A stretch of 64,000 nt of DNA, from positions 1-64,000 of the forward strand of contig JAUJMU010000007.1 of the NCBI GenBank assembly GCA_030446715.1. The letters are read 5' to 3'. Both the position numbers and the translations under genes were made by a program. The notes under the pieces were generated by a model. That model was not told the DNA's origin and ran no database searches. It saw only the letters and a list, made by a program, of their open reading frames with translations. Positions 28,678 through 37,704 of this stretch are shown here, piece by piece. Origin of the DNA: Cytophagales bacterium (lineage in GTDB: Bacteria; Bacteroidota; Bacteroidia; Cytophagales; 172606-1). The stretch's first letter is position 1. Each line of letters opens with the position of its first letter.

Positions 28678-29014
28678 GCACAAAGGAGACGGGACGGACC
28701 CAAGGCAAACAGGAAACTGAATAAACCAGCCAGGGTAAGGGAGCAGGCTTTATGCGGTAGTCTTTTGCCGGAGTCCGAACCGGTCTCCTAACTTTGCTAA
28801 AAATGAATGGATTCAAATAGAGAGGGATGACAGCCTTGGGGAAGCTTTATGCATTAAAAAGAAGCCTGCTAGATTATAAATGTTGTATGTAAAACCGGCA
28901 AAAAGCTGGTAATCTGATTAAATTGTAGATCAGCAAGTAGCGCTGTGGTATATTTTATGCCACCTCTTGTCTGCCAATAACCTTGCTTAAAGGCCCGACT
29001 CCCCGGAACCGTTT
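28678..29014. other. Intergenic stretch between radC and the IS982 remnant
   Basis: About 340 bases, AT-rich towards the right. I see no gene, terminator or repeat in it beyond the promoter region of radC that must lie at its left end. Confidence 0.4.
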
Positions 29015-30046
29015 ACTATAGTAACGTGAGTTATCGAGGTAATTAATTGATAAGAAACACTTGAAGTCAACACAGTTGCAAAAAAGTAGTTTAAGGAATT
29101 GTCAAACCAAGAAACTACTACAATGAGAACCATACTGGACAGCTTAAAGTTAGTTGAAATCTTCATTGCCTGCGATGACTTTTGTAAACAATTCGAGCAG
29201 TACTCTATGCAAGAGAACGATGAGCCGCCGAAACAAAGACAGATGAGCGATAGTGAAATGATGAGCATCCTGATCTTTTACCATCATTCGGGCTTCAAGT
29301 GCTTCAAGTACTACTATGAACAGATCATTTTAAGAGCCATGCGCAGCTATTGGAAAAACCCTTATGCTATGCGGCTTTTGTGGCTCAGATACCAAGAGTC
29401 AACTTTGTCTTGTTTGCTTTCCTTTCGGCTTGTCGTTTAGCTGCCACTACGGAGGCCAATTACGTTGATTCTACCCCCCTGGTAGTGGCCCACAACCGCA
29501 GAAAACAACAAGACCTTTAAAAACCTGGCCAGAACCGGTAAAAACCTCTACTGGCTGGTTCTTTGGCTTCAAACTTCATGCGGTCATTAACCAAAAAGGG
29601 CAATTAGTCGTCTTCCGCATCACTACGGCTAATGTAGCCGATAACAGCCATGATCTGCTCGAAAAGCTTACTCAAAAACTCAAAGGCTTTCTCTACGGAG
29701 ACAAAGGGTATCTGACCGGGCTGGCGGCGGAGCTCAGGAAAGAGGACTGGAAATCGTAACCAAATACCGAAAAACAATGGGACTGCAAGCAATCACTTAC
29801 AAGAAAAACTACTATCTCTCCCATCGCGGACTGATTGAAACCGTATTTGACTGTCTCAAAACCTCTGCGACCTGGATCACTCCCGGCACCGGAGCCCTTT
29901 GAACTTTTTTATCAACCTCTGGTCGGCGCTTATTGCCTATACCTTCTTTGATCAGACCCCTTCCATTACCCCTTTCAAAGAACGTATTGCCCAATCCTGC
30001 GAAATTGTAGTTATCTAAGAACCTACTATATAACTCACGTTATAGT
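29015..30046 (+). mobile_element. IS982-family insertion sequence, decayed
   Basis: Terminal inverted repeats: ACTATAGTAACGTGAGTTAT at the left (29015-29034) and, at the right, ATAACTCACGTTATAGT (30030-30046). The left copy has a 3-base insertion. The length, about 1,030 bases, and the encoded transposase remnant fit IS982. No target duplication is obvious. Confidence 0.75.
29123..30018 (+). pseudogene. IS982 transposase remnant
   Basis: It starts MRTILDSLKLVEIFIACDDF (IS982 N-terminus), then QMSDSEMMSILIFYHHSGFK. The frame breaks near 29,390. Later pieces in other frames are GWFFGFKLHAVINQKGQLVV, LTQKLKGFLYGDKGYLTGLA (the DDE-type GDKGY motif) and a C-terminal SADQ-like end. At least three disruptions; not functional. 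Confidence 0.75.
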
Positions 30047-30068
30047 ACCATTACGTTACCTTTGAAGC

Positions 30069-31121
30069 ATGAATAAAGCACTGCTGCAAACCATAAAGAG
30101 CCTCATCGAAACAGCCCGGGCGTCGGTGGTCCGCCAAGTGGACAGCACGATGACGCTCACGTATTTTCTCATCGGCCGCTACATCGTGGAGGATGAACAG
30201 CAGGGAGAACAAAGGGCAAGCTACGCCACCCAGACCCTCAAATACCTGAGTGGGGAACTGACCAAGGCATTTGGTCGGGGATACTCAGAGGACAACCTGG
30301 GGAACATGCGCCGGTTCTATGTGGCCTACCGCCACCGGATCGTATCCACCGAAGAGGCTCCAATTTCCGAGAAGCTTTCTCGGAAATTGGAATCACCTAC
30401 AGAAACCCCCTTCCGGCTTTCCTGGTCACATTACGTCTTGCTCAGTCGCATTCAGCGGGAGGAGGAACGGGACTTTTATGAAATAGAAGCCGCTCAAAAC
30501 AACTGGGGCATCAAGGAGTTGCAGCGTCAGTTCAACAGTTCCCTGTACGAACGGCTGGCACTCAGCAAGGATCACGACAAGGTGAAAGAACTAGCTGCCA
30601 AGGGACAGTTGATTGAAAAACCCGAAGATGCCATCAAAAGCCCATATGTGCTGGAGTTCCTGGGTTTAAAGGAAGAAGCAGCTTATTCGGAGACGGACCT
30701 TGAAAAAGCCATCATCAACAAGTTGGAGCATTTTATGCTGGAACTGGGCAAAGGCTTTCTGTTTGCCGGCCGCCAGGTACGGTTTACCTTCGACGAAGAA
30801 CACTATTTCGTGGATTTGGTCTTCTACAACCGCCTGCTGCAATGCTTTGTGCTGATTGACCTGAAAATCGGGACACTGAAGCACCAGGACCTAGGACAGA
30901 TGCAGATGTACGTGAACTACTACGACCGCTTCGTAAAAACAGAGAATGAGAACAAAACCATTGGCATCATCATCTGCAAGGAGAAGAACGATGCGATGGT
31001 AGAAATAACCCTTCCCCAGAACAATGAGCAGATTTTTGCCAGTCGTTACCAGTTGTACCTGCCTTCCAAGCAGGAGCTGCAACAGCAGGTACTTCATATC
31101 TCAATTAAAAATGACAAGTAG
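30069..31121 (+). CDS. YhcG/DUF1016 family PD-(D/E)XK nuclease-like protein
   Basis: 350 residues. The N-terminal DUF1016 helical domain (LLQTIKSLIETARASVVRQV, LTYFLIGRYIVEDEQQG, YLSGELTKAFGRGYSEDNLG, NMRRFYVAYR) is followed by the C-terminal PDDEXK domain (LELGKGFLFAGRQVRFTFDE, EHYFVDLVFYNRLLQCFVLI with DLKIG: Asp ... Asp-x-Lys). The family is common in defence islands and mobile elements; its target is unknown. The gene begins 22 bases after the IS982 end. Its TAG stop codon lies in the terminal repeat of a downstream MITE, so the last residues are set by that insertion. Confidence 0.85.
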   Translation: MNKALLQTIKSLIETARASVVRQVDSTMTLTYFLIGRYIVEDEQQGEQRASYATQTLKYLSGELTKAFGRGYSEDNLGNMRRFYVAYRHRIVSTEEAPISEKLSRKLESPTETPFRLSWSHYVLLSRIQREEERDFYEIEAAQNNWGIKELQRQFNSSLYERLALSKDHDKVKELAAKGQLIEKPEDAIKSPYVLEFLGLKEEAAYSETDLEKAIINKLEHFMLELGKGFLFAGRQVRFTFDEEHYFVDLVFYNRLLQCFVLIDLKIGTLKHQDLGQMQMYVNYYDRFVKTENENKTIGIIICKEKNDAMVEITLPQNNEQIFASRYQLYLPSKQELQQQVLHISIKNDK

Positions 31122-31271
31122 ACCTGCGGCGAAATAAACCGCTGATAATCAGCGATGTAAACTAATACATTTTTACTCAAAAACGGTGTTTTCAGCATTA
31201 TTCCTAATAAAACTGCACCCACGTTTACTGCAACTAGCTGTTTTACAGGACTTTATTTCGCCGCAGGTCTA
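31119..31271. repeat. MITE with perfect 20-bp terminal inverted repeats and TA ends
   Basis: The left arm TAGACCTGCGGCGAAATAAA is the exact complement of the right arm TTTATTTCGCCGCAGGTCTA; the span is about 150 bases. The terminal TA on both sides is what Tc1/mariner-IS630 type transposases leave. The interior is AT-rich with no coding frame. No related full-length element is present in the window. Confidence 0.8.
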
Positions 31272-31300
31272 GTGATTAAAGAGGGAACAATTATAAATAC

Positions 31301-32342
31301 TAGGACTTACGCAAAGAGTTAAATTGCTTTAATCTGTGGGTTTTGTAGTTCGAGTTTGAGGTACTGTTCAAATAACCCGGTGCGAAGCCGATAAACCGTT
31401 TTGCAAGTCTCAATGGCTTTGGCTTTGAGTGAAATCCAGGCGTGGTAGCAACAGGCCAAATGATTGCGTTGGGCCTGGGCATTGCGACATTGACACCGTT
31501 CAGAACCTGTTAGTTGTTTGAAACTGCGATGAAAGTCTTCAACTTGCCAGCGAACATTTGTCTTGTTTTGGGCAACAAAACGATTCGTTTTTTGCTCTAA
31601 GTCATTGGTAATGACCCAATCAATGTGGCCGTTTGGGGCTACTATCCTGAAGAGTCTGACCAAAAAAGGAACCTGTTTTGATTTCACTGATAAACCCGGC
31701 ACGGCGGCTGAACCCGAAAAATCCAACTCGTCTGAGTGCTGATAAGCTGTATCCCGATGAAGCGATACCATCCGATTGCTCTTCAGTGTAGTGAAGAATG
31801 TCCAACCGGCCCGGTGAATGAGTTTGAGATTCTCAACTGAACTATACCACGAGTCGAAAAGTATAGTCCTGACTTTAAGCTGTTTGTGAGTAATTACCCG
31901 GCGAAACATATGCTGAAAGTGATCATTTTTGGTTTTAAGATCAGTTTCAGGATGGTAAATACGGTAGTCAATCGGGAAGAAATCGCCCTCATTACCTGTG
32001 GAATGAACCAGGTTCACCAGGTTGATTCCATTTACTATACCATGCTCATTACCAGAGTATTGTCGTTTTGCTAAGTCAGTAAACCGGGCGTATCGTTTGT
32101 CTTGTACACTATCATCGACGATCAGGAAGGCATCGGGCTTATCGTCAATGTAAGGAGCCACTAAGGCCCATAAATGGCCTGAATGAAAATGTTCCTTATT
32201 GAGAAACCGGTATCATGGCTGATCGGGTCTTTATGGTCGGCCATATTAGTACAAGTGTAGTTAAATGGCGTACTGATTAAGTACTCAACGTAGTCCTTTT
32301 TGGTAATCATACTACAAAATAATCTTAAATGCGTAAGTCCTA
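31301..32342 (-). mobile_element. IS701-like insertion sequence
   Basis: Ends TAGGACTTACGCA (31301-31313) and TGCGTAAGTCCTA (32330-32342) are perfect inverted repeats of 13 bases. AAATAC flanks the element on both sides (31295-31300 and 32343-32348), a likely 6-base target duplication, so the insertion looks recent and intact at its ends. It inserted between the MITE and the AT-rich operon. Confidence 0.8.
31319..32310 (-). pseudogene. IS701-like DDE transposase, one frameshift
   Basis: The start at 32310 gives MITKKDYVEYLISTPFNYTC. A frame change near 32,210 separates it from ALVAPYIDDKPDAFLIVDDS, then VRTILFDSWYSSVENLKLIH and VAQNKTNVRWQVEDFHRSFK, which carry the DDE residues (DDS, DSWY, VE in the W-x-V/I-E motif). 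The family is inferred from these motifs. The single break may be a read error, in which case the element could be active. Confidence 0.75.
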
Positions 32343-32381
32343 AAATACATACAATTTAGCATTGATTTAAGTTGAATTATT

Positions 32382-33026
32382 ATGATTTTAAACCCATATA
32401 GGGAGAGGCTCCGAATCCTGCTGATTCTCTACTTTTTCTCGGATGACTATAACAATCCAGCAAGTCCAGAATTAGTAAAAGTATTCCGAACAGAGACTAA
32501 GATTCAGAAAATTGACTTTTTAATTCGTTATCCTGGATACCTTTGCTTCGAATTACTGAGGTCTTATGAGGAGTCGAATAATCCGACCATTGATGAAGTA
32601 AGAGAGATTGTTAAATCTATTTTTAGAGATCAAGAACCCCGGCTTCGAACAGATGAGATGAAACGTTTCTTTTACGGAGCTTATGAAGAGTTAGATGATG
32701 TAATTGCCTACCTAAAAGCAGTGAACCTAATTGAATTTAAGAGCCTAAGGAGTGCTGGCTTAAAAGACATTCGCAAGGAATACTTTTTAACAAAATATGG
32801 GGCAGAAAAGATCGAGCAGGGGTTTAGAACCATAGAACCGGCAAAATGGTACTTCGCCCGTTGCCAATTAATTAAGCAATTTTTTGGTGATTTAAAAGCC
32901 AGCGAACTAAAAGAAAGACAGTATGCAATTGAGGTGTATAGAGAAACGCTGCTTGGGAGTTACATTGCCGATGTAGAAGAACAAGTTAGAACTAAATTTT
33001 ATAATTTATTTGAAGAAAATTTATGA
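32382..33026 (+). CDS. Winged-helix small protein, candidate ABC-3C middle component
   Basis: 214 residues, soluble, mostly helical. It begins MILNPYRERLRILLILYFFS. Residues about 105-165 look like a winged helix (ELDDVIAYLKAVNLIEFKSL with KEYFLTKYGAEKIEQGF). It overlaps the next gene by 4 bases (ATGA) and heads an AT-rich three-gene operon. In ABC-three-component conflict systems a small 'middle component' of this size accompanies an SMC-like ATPase and an effector. Assignment rests on operon logic and the winged-helix look, not on a strong motif. Confidence 0.65.
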   Translation: MILNPYRERLRILLILYFFSDDYNNPASPELVKVFRTETKIQKIDFLIRYPGYLCFELLRSYEESNNPTIDEVREIVKSIFRDQEPRLRTDEMKRFFYGAYEELDDVIAYLKAVNLIEFKSLRSAGLKDIRKEYFLTKYGAEKIEQGFRTIEPAKWYFARCQLIKQFFGDLKASELKERQYAIEVYRETLLGSYIADVEEQVRTKFYNLFEENL

Positions 33027-35161
33027 GCACTGAGTTTGAAAAATTAGTTAAATTTGTTGAAAGACAAACAAAAAGTATTCTACCCGAAGAACAGATTAGA
33101 ACTATATTATCGTTGGATGAAGAAGCATACCAACGTGATAGTCCCTTATCCATAGGCAAAAGCTTAGAAATAATTTCAATTGAATTCAAAGGCCTTAAGG
33201 GATCAGGAGTACCTATACATTATTCAAGAAAGTTCGAACTTGGGGTTAACCTTTGGGTTGGGGACAATCTAGTAGGCAAGTCTTCCATTTTTAATATTGC
33301 TAAGTTGGCGTTGACGGGCAGTAATGGAATTTCTAAAGATGTACTTACATGGTTACAAGAAATATGGGTAGAGTTTGGTTTAGGGCTTAATCAATTCACT
33401 GTACATGTTTCAGTAAGTGCACAGGTTTTGAAACAGGCTAGTTATGAATTTAGATTGTATAGCAAAACCAAGCAGGCTATTGCTCAAATGGATGAAGTTC
33501 AGCGGGCAGCGTGCTTACTATTCGAAGGGGGAATTGGCAGATATGAGGAATATGTAAGAACGTTCTTCTTCAAAGAACTGGATTACTACTCCCTACAGTG
33601 GACACAGCACTCAAGCAAAAAAGATGACCCCAACTTATTAACTTCAAATGCCACATGGAAGACGTACTTCAAATCAATTTATTTAGAAGCGAATGATTAC
33701 GATGTTTTGTTCTACGGCCAACAATCTGAACTTATTTTTCAAATGCTGCTGGGATTGGAGCTTACTTATCCAATTAATCGTTTAAAGATTAAAAAGGAGA
33801 ACCTACAAAATAAGCTCGGCTTATTGAAAGCTGCCAGTACTTTGCCGGATCAGCATAAGCAGGAAGAGGGCGAAAAGCTTTCAGGAGAATTAAAGCAAAT
33901 TCAAAGCCGGCAACAAGAATTAGAAAAAGAGCGCCAAGCGGCTAGTAGTACTGCCCGTCAAGGGCTTGAGAGAAAGATTGAAGGTGTCAGGCAAAAATAT
34001 CGAGATGCACTAACTCGCATAAACCAGCTGGAAAAGAGTAAACAAACACATGATAGCACTACTATTTTATTAGAGCGGGAAATACGAAAAGTTGTAGAGG
34101 AAATAAAGGAGTTTGACATTGAAATCACAAAGCGAGAGCGTAGAATCACAAATCTTCAAGAGCAATTAGAGATAGGCGGTTATTTCAGCAGTCTTGAAAT
34201 TAGAACTTGCCCTGGCTGTAGTCACCAGATAGAAAAAAGCAAAATGCTTCAAGAAAAAGAAACAGGACATTGTCGACTCTGTGACCACGAAATAGAACGC
34301 CAACCAATTGACCTAACTAATATAGAAAGTCAATTAAAGCAGCTTGAAATCGCTATAATTCAGCTGAAAAAAGATCAATATAACTTGAAAATAAAACATC
34401 AAGAAATAACAGCCCAAATTAAGAATAACGGAAAACTTATAGGAAGCTTAAATAAAGATATTGAGTTAATCCGCTTACCATCTATTCTAGATGAAATAAC
34501 AGCATTGGAGAAGGAACTCAACCAAGTGTCTACGACATTTGATTTAGAAAAGAATTGGCAGGAATCATTATCACTGGCAAGCCGTAGAGGAGTACTAGAG
34601 GAAAAGCTAAAAGGATTTGCTCAAAATATACACGTAAACAGCACTGAACAACAGCTCATGGAGCATCAGATTAAAGTTTTAGACGTTGCACGCGAGGAGT
34701 TGCAACGAATACGTGCTGTGAAGAGTCAAAAACTCCTCCATCAGTTTGAAGCTTTATATCTAAAAAAACTACATGCCTTTGGTCTTTATAAGTATGAGAA
34801 AATTGAAGTTGCTCCAACTAATTTCAGGGTATCTTATAGAAAGAACAGTGAAGATTTCTCCTTTGATGAGATATCCCCAGGTGAGAAGTTGCGAGCAAAG
34901 CTAGGTTTGTATATTGCTCTTATCGAAATGGATGTGGAGTATCAATTCGGAAGACATCCACGCTTCATTATATTAGACTCTCCAGCAAAGGAAGAAGGAG
35001 ATCAGCCCTTTATTGAAGGACTTAAAGATACTCTTGCCTATATTGAAAGAGAATTTGGCAAACAGCTACAGGTTTTCGTTGGCACTGCTCAACGGGAATT
35101 GACTAATGCAGTTGATGCTTCTAAAGTAGAAGTTCGAAGAGAGAAGGAGTATTTTTTCTAA
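33023..35161 (+). CDS. SMC/RecN-like ABC ATPase with zinc-binding hook
   Basis: 712 residues. Walker A is GDNLVGKSS (Gly80-Ser88), in an N-terminal lobe typed by VNLWVGDNLVGKSSIFNIAK. Two long coiled-coil arms (KKENLQNKLGLLKAAS, ELEKERQAASSTARQGLERK and later LKQLEIAIIQLKKDQYNLK) flank a hook with two Cys pairs, C396PGC399 and C417RLC420, which would bind one zinc. The C-terminal lobe has the ABC signature SPGEKLRAKL (618-627) and Walker B RFIILDSPAKEEGD (Asp652). The fold is that of SbcC/Rad50/RecN relatives used in conflict systems. It probably senses DNA and controls the nuclease encoded next. Confidence 0.85.
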   Translation: MSTEFEKLVKFVERQTKSILPEEQIRTILSLDEEAYQRDSPLSIGKSLEIISIEFKGLKGSGVPIHYSRKFELGVNLWVGDNLVGKSSIFNIAKLALTGSNGISKDVLTWLQEIWVEFGLGLNQFTVHVSVSAQVLKQASYEFRLYSKTKQAIAQMDEVQRAACLLFEGGIGRYEEYVRTFFFKELDYYSLQWTQHSSKKDDPNLLTSNATWKTYFKSIYLEANDYDVLFYGQQSELIFQMLLGLELTYPINRLKIKKENLQNKLGLLKAASTLPDQHKQEEGEKLSGELKQIQSRQQELEKERQAASSTARQGLERKIEGVRQKYRDALTRINQLEKSKQTHDSTTILLEREIRKVVEEIKEFDIEITKRERRITNLQEQLEIGGYFSSLEIRTCPGCSHQIEKSKMLQEKETGHCRLCDHEIERQPIDLTNIESQLKQLEIAIIQLKKDQYNLKIKHQEITAQIKNNGKLIGSLNKDIELIRLPSILDEITALEKELNQVSTTFDLEKNWQESLSLASRRGVLEEKLKGFAQNIHVNSTEQQLMEHQIKVLDVAREELQRIRAVKSQKLLHQFEALYLKKLHAFGLYKYEKIEVAPTNFRVSYRKNSEDFSFDEISPGEKLRAKLGLYIALIEMDVEYQFGRHPRFIILDSPAKEEGDQPFIEGLKDTLAYIEREFGKQLQVFVGTAQRELTNAVDASKVEVRREKEYFF

Positions 35162-36973
35162 TTGACATTGGAGCATACGCTAGACTATAACTGGTTCCGT
35201 TCACTTCCCTTAGATGAACGCATTGAGTGGATGGACACACTTAAGTGGGATGATATTACCATATTATTTAGTCGTCAAAGCATCAAAAGATTTTTCAGAC
35301 AGGTCTATGAGAGCGACTCTAATTTATACATAAAGAAAAGAGCAGTTGAGTCAATCTGTGAACTGACATTTACAGAAGCGATCCGTCCTGAGTTTACTAA
35401 AGACTTCTTACTAGAAGACGTTTCTTTATCGGATGATAGCTTTGTTGTAGTAGTTAAAATTAAATATTTATTTTTGCTTTACGGCGATGATCCGGAGGCC
35501 TACCAAGAGATTGAGAAAGCACTTTCTTGCAATGATGCCGAAGTTGTATCGGAGGCTTATTACAGAAAAGGGCTGATTCACTTACTTTATCGAACCGGCG
35601 AAGCAGACGAAACAATATTCTTAAAAGAAGTTGAAGAGGCACGCATTATGTTCGAATCAGCCTCAAATAAAACAGAAAACCGCAGGGACGCTCATTTTTT
35701 CAGATTAGTTACTCACTTTATTGTAGAACTATTGAGTAAACAGCATCAATTACTTGAGCAAACGTTGCATAGCCTGTCAACGGCGTTATGGGAACAACGC
35801 ATTTGGAGTTGGCATGAAGAATCAGATATGTATGAGTGGCACATATATCAGAAATTACACAATTTATGGAGGATAACTGTTCACATTTCCTCCGAGCCAA
35901 AATGGGTTGATTATAAGAAAGAGTTCTCACAGTTATTCAAGCGATTTAATGATATTACTGCAATAGACTCATTAAGTATACGCTTTGTAAATACACAAAG
36001 GCATTTCAATAATAATGCAACTAATTTCATTCTAAACCAGTATTACTCACAAAATTTATCTGCAACACTGGTTAAAGTAAATTCGATTGTTGCTGAACTA
36101 AATGACTCAGAATCAGACCTAAAAGTCTTTTTGCTGGACTTACGAGAAAGGATTCAAACCCGAAACGAAAAAAAAAGTTCCTCAACCATTGAGCACGCGG
36201 CTGCGCTTTGTGCACTTTTTCCGGAAGTAAGCTGTGAAGAAGCAGCACAAGATTTATATATGCTGCACCAGCAGGGCTTACAGGTAGAGCAAGTAATTCT
36301 GCAATTAGTGACCCGTTACCGCTTGAGGAGCCAACCTGTTCTCACTGATTTCCAAACTGGATTTCCAGCAGGAGACGAGGTTCTACATCGTTTAACAATT
36401 CGCATCAAACAACTACTACTCAATTATCCGACCAAGAAACTTGCTGTTTTTTTAGCAGTATTGTCAGAAGTCATTCGTTATGCATTCCAATCACTCGTTC
36501 AACCAAGAGACTTCTTTCCACATCTTTATAACTCTAAAATAAGTGATGAAAAGACGTTTCATAAACATCTATACGAAAAATTAACTGCTGGTGCTAGAGC
36601 AGTATATTATCATTTTGAAGAGTCTGATGTCATTGGCCGTGGAAGATTGGATATAACCTACAGAGAAAATGAAATGACTTTTCCTATAGAGGTAAAAATA
36701 GTTGAACAACCACCTACCTGGGATACTATTCAATCTGATTTTATTGCCCAAATTCAAACGTATACTCATCCCTATAATCAAATAGGAATATTAGTAGTAT
36801 TTGACATAAGCACTAAGAAAGATGGGGGACCTGTAAATAACTTTAAAAATTTATTCGAAATTCTTTCACTCAAGCCTTACTATAGAATAGCGAATCGTTA
36901 TCCTGATTATGTTGTTGCCATTATCATACCAGCTAATAAGCTCAAACCAAGTGACTACACAACCTATAATTGA
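35162..36973 (+). CDS. Helical-repeat protein with C-terminal PD-(D/E)XK nuclease domain, candidate effector
   Basis: 603 residues beginning at TTG directly after the stop of the ATPase gene; the next ATG would cut 23 residues. Residues to about 460 are alpha-helical, repeat-like (EVVSEAYYRKGLIHLLYRTG, FRLVTHFIVELLSKQHQLLE). The last 130 hold a restriction-endonuclease-like core: GRGRLDITYRENEMTFPIEV with Asp497 and Glu510-Val-Lys512, then a Q-x3-Y helix (AQIQTYTHPYNQ) and strand IGILVVFDIS. No family name is known to me for the full protein. It is the predicted toxic component that cleaves nucleic acid when the ATPase is triggered. Confidence 0.75.
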   Translation: MTLEHTLDYNWFRSLPLDERIEWMDTLKWDDITILFSRQSIKRFFRQVYESDSNLYIKKRAVESICELTFTEAIRPEFTKDFLLEDVSLSDDSFVVVVKIKYLFLLYGDDPEAYQEIEKALSCNDAEVVSEAYYRKGLIHLLYRTGEADETIFLKEVEEARIMFESASNKTENRRDAHFFRLVTHFIVELLSKQHQLLEQTLHSLSTALWEQRIWSWHEESDMYEWHIYQKLHNLWRITVHISSEPKWVDYKKEFSQLFKRFNDITAIDSLSIRFVNTQRHFNNNATNFILNQYYSQNLSATLVKVNSIVAELNDSESDLKVFLLDLRERIQTRNEKKSSSTIEHAAALCALFPEVSCEEAAQDLYMLHQQGLQVEQVILQLVTRYRLRSQPVLTDFQTGFPAGDEVLHRLTIRIKQLLLNYPTKKLAVFLAVLSEVIRYAFQSLVQPRDFFPHLYNSKISDEKTFHKHLYEKLTAGARAVYYHFEESDVIGRGRLDITYRENEMTFPIEVKIVEQPPTWDTIQSDFIAQIQTYTHPYNQIGILVVFDISTKKDGGPVNNFKNLFEILSLKPYYRIANRYPDYVVAIIIPANKLKPSDYTTYN

Positions 36974-37017
36974 CCTCTGACTTTATAGTATACTATTTAA
37001 AAAGTACGTTTTAAAAC

Positions 37018-37704
37018 TCAATACCTCCTATCCTTCGCCTCCCTCCCAAAGCTCACCAGATTACACATCTCCCTTAGTCTTGACCGCACCCGGCTACCGT
37101 ACAGCTTTTCCAGCTCCGAACTGCTGAAGTTGGTCGTCAGGTGCGTTACCATGTGGTTGGAAATGAAGTACTCGTACCGCGTCAGCAGGATTTCTTCCAT
37201 CACGTTGCACTCGTTGCCGTAGTACCGGCTGATGCCCTCTGAGCCCAGGTCATCGAAGCAGTACGTCTTGGGCACGTAGCCGTTCTCCCGCCAGTACAGT
37301 GCGTTTTTGCCGTAGTGCTGTAGCACCTTGTAGCCCTCCACGTTGAATTCCAGCCCCACCTCCCGGCAGGTTTTGAGGTGGTAGGTCTTTTCCCGGGGCA
37401 GCATGTAGCGCATCAGCCGCATCAGGCTGGTCTTGCCGCAGCCCACCGGGCCGGTCAGCAGGATGCCTTTGCGGAGGTTGATGCCCAGCTTCTGGGCGTT
37501 CTCCCCGTCCTCCAGGAAGTATACCAGCAGGGTGAAGATCAGCCTATGGTCTTCGGGGTAAATCCGGAATCCTTCGCCGTACACCTTTTTGCCCGTTCCT
37601 TCCAGGAACTGGAGGCAGTCTTCGAAGCTAAAGCGGTTCGTGGTAGTCTTTGTCCCGGCTGACGTGGCGACGATCCGCCGCAGCAGGTTGCTGATAATGT
37701 CCAT
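37018..37704 (-). CDS. AAA+ ATPase, DnaC/helicase-loader-like
   Basis: 228 residues. Walker A is GPVGCGKT (85-92) and Walker B lies in PKTYCFDDLGSEGISRYYGN. An arginine-finger type region is in LYGSRVRSRLREMCNLVSF, as in DnaC/IstB-like loaders. The start lies inside the 3' end of the upstream helix-turn-helix gene (77-base overlap), a tight pairing typical of element replication modules: initiator-like protein plus helicase loader. Confidence 0.8.
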   Translation of the reverse strand: MDIISNLLRRIVATSAGTKTTTNRFSFEDCLQFLEGTGKKVYGEGFRIYPEDHRLIFTLLVYFLEDGENAQKLGINLRKGILLTGPVGCGKTSLMRLMRYMLPREKTYHLKTCREVGLEFNVEGYKVLQHYGKNALYWRENGYVPKTYCFDDLGSEGISRYYGNECNVMEEILLTRYEYFISNHMVTHLTTNFSSSELEKLYGSRVRSRLREMCNLVSFGREAKDRRY

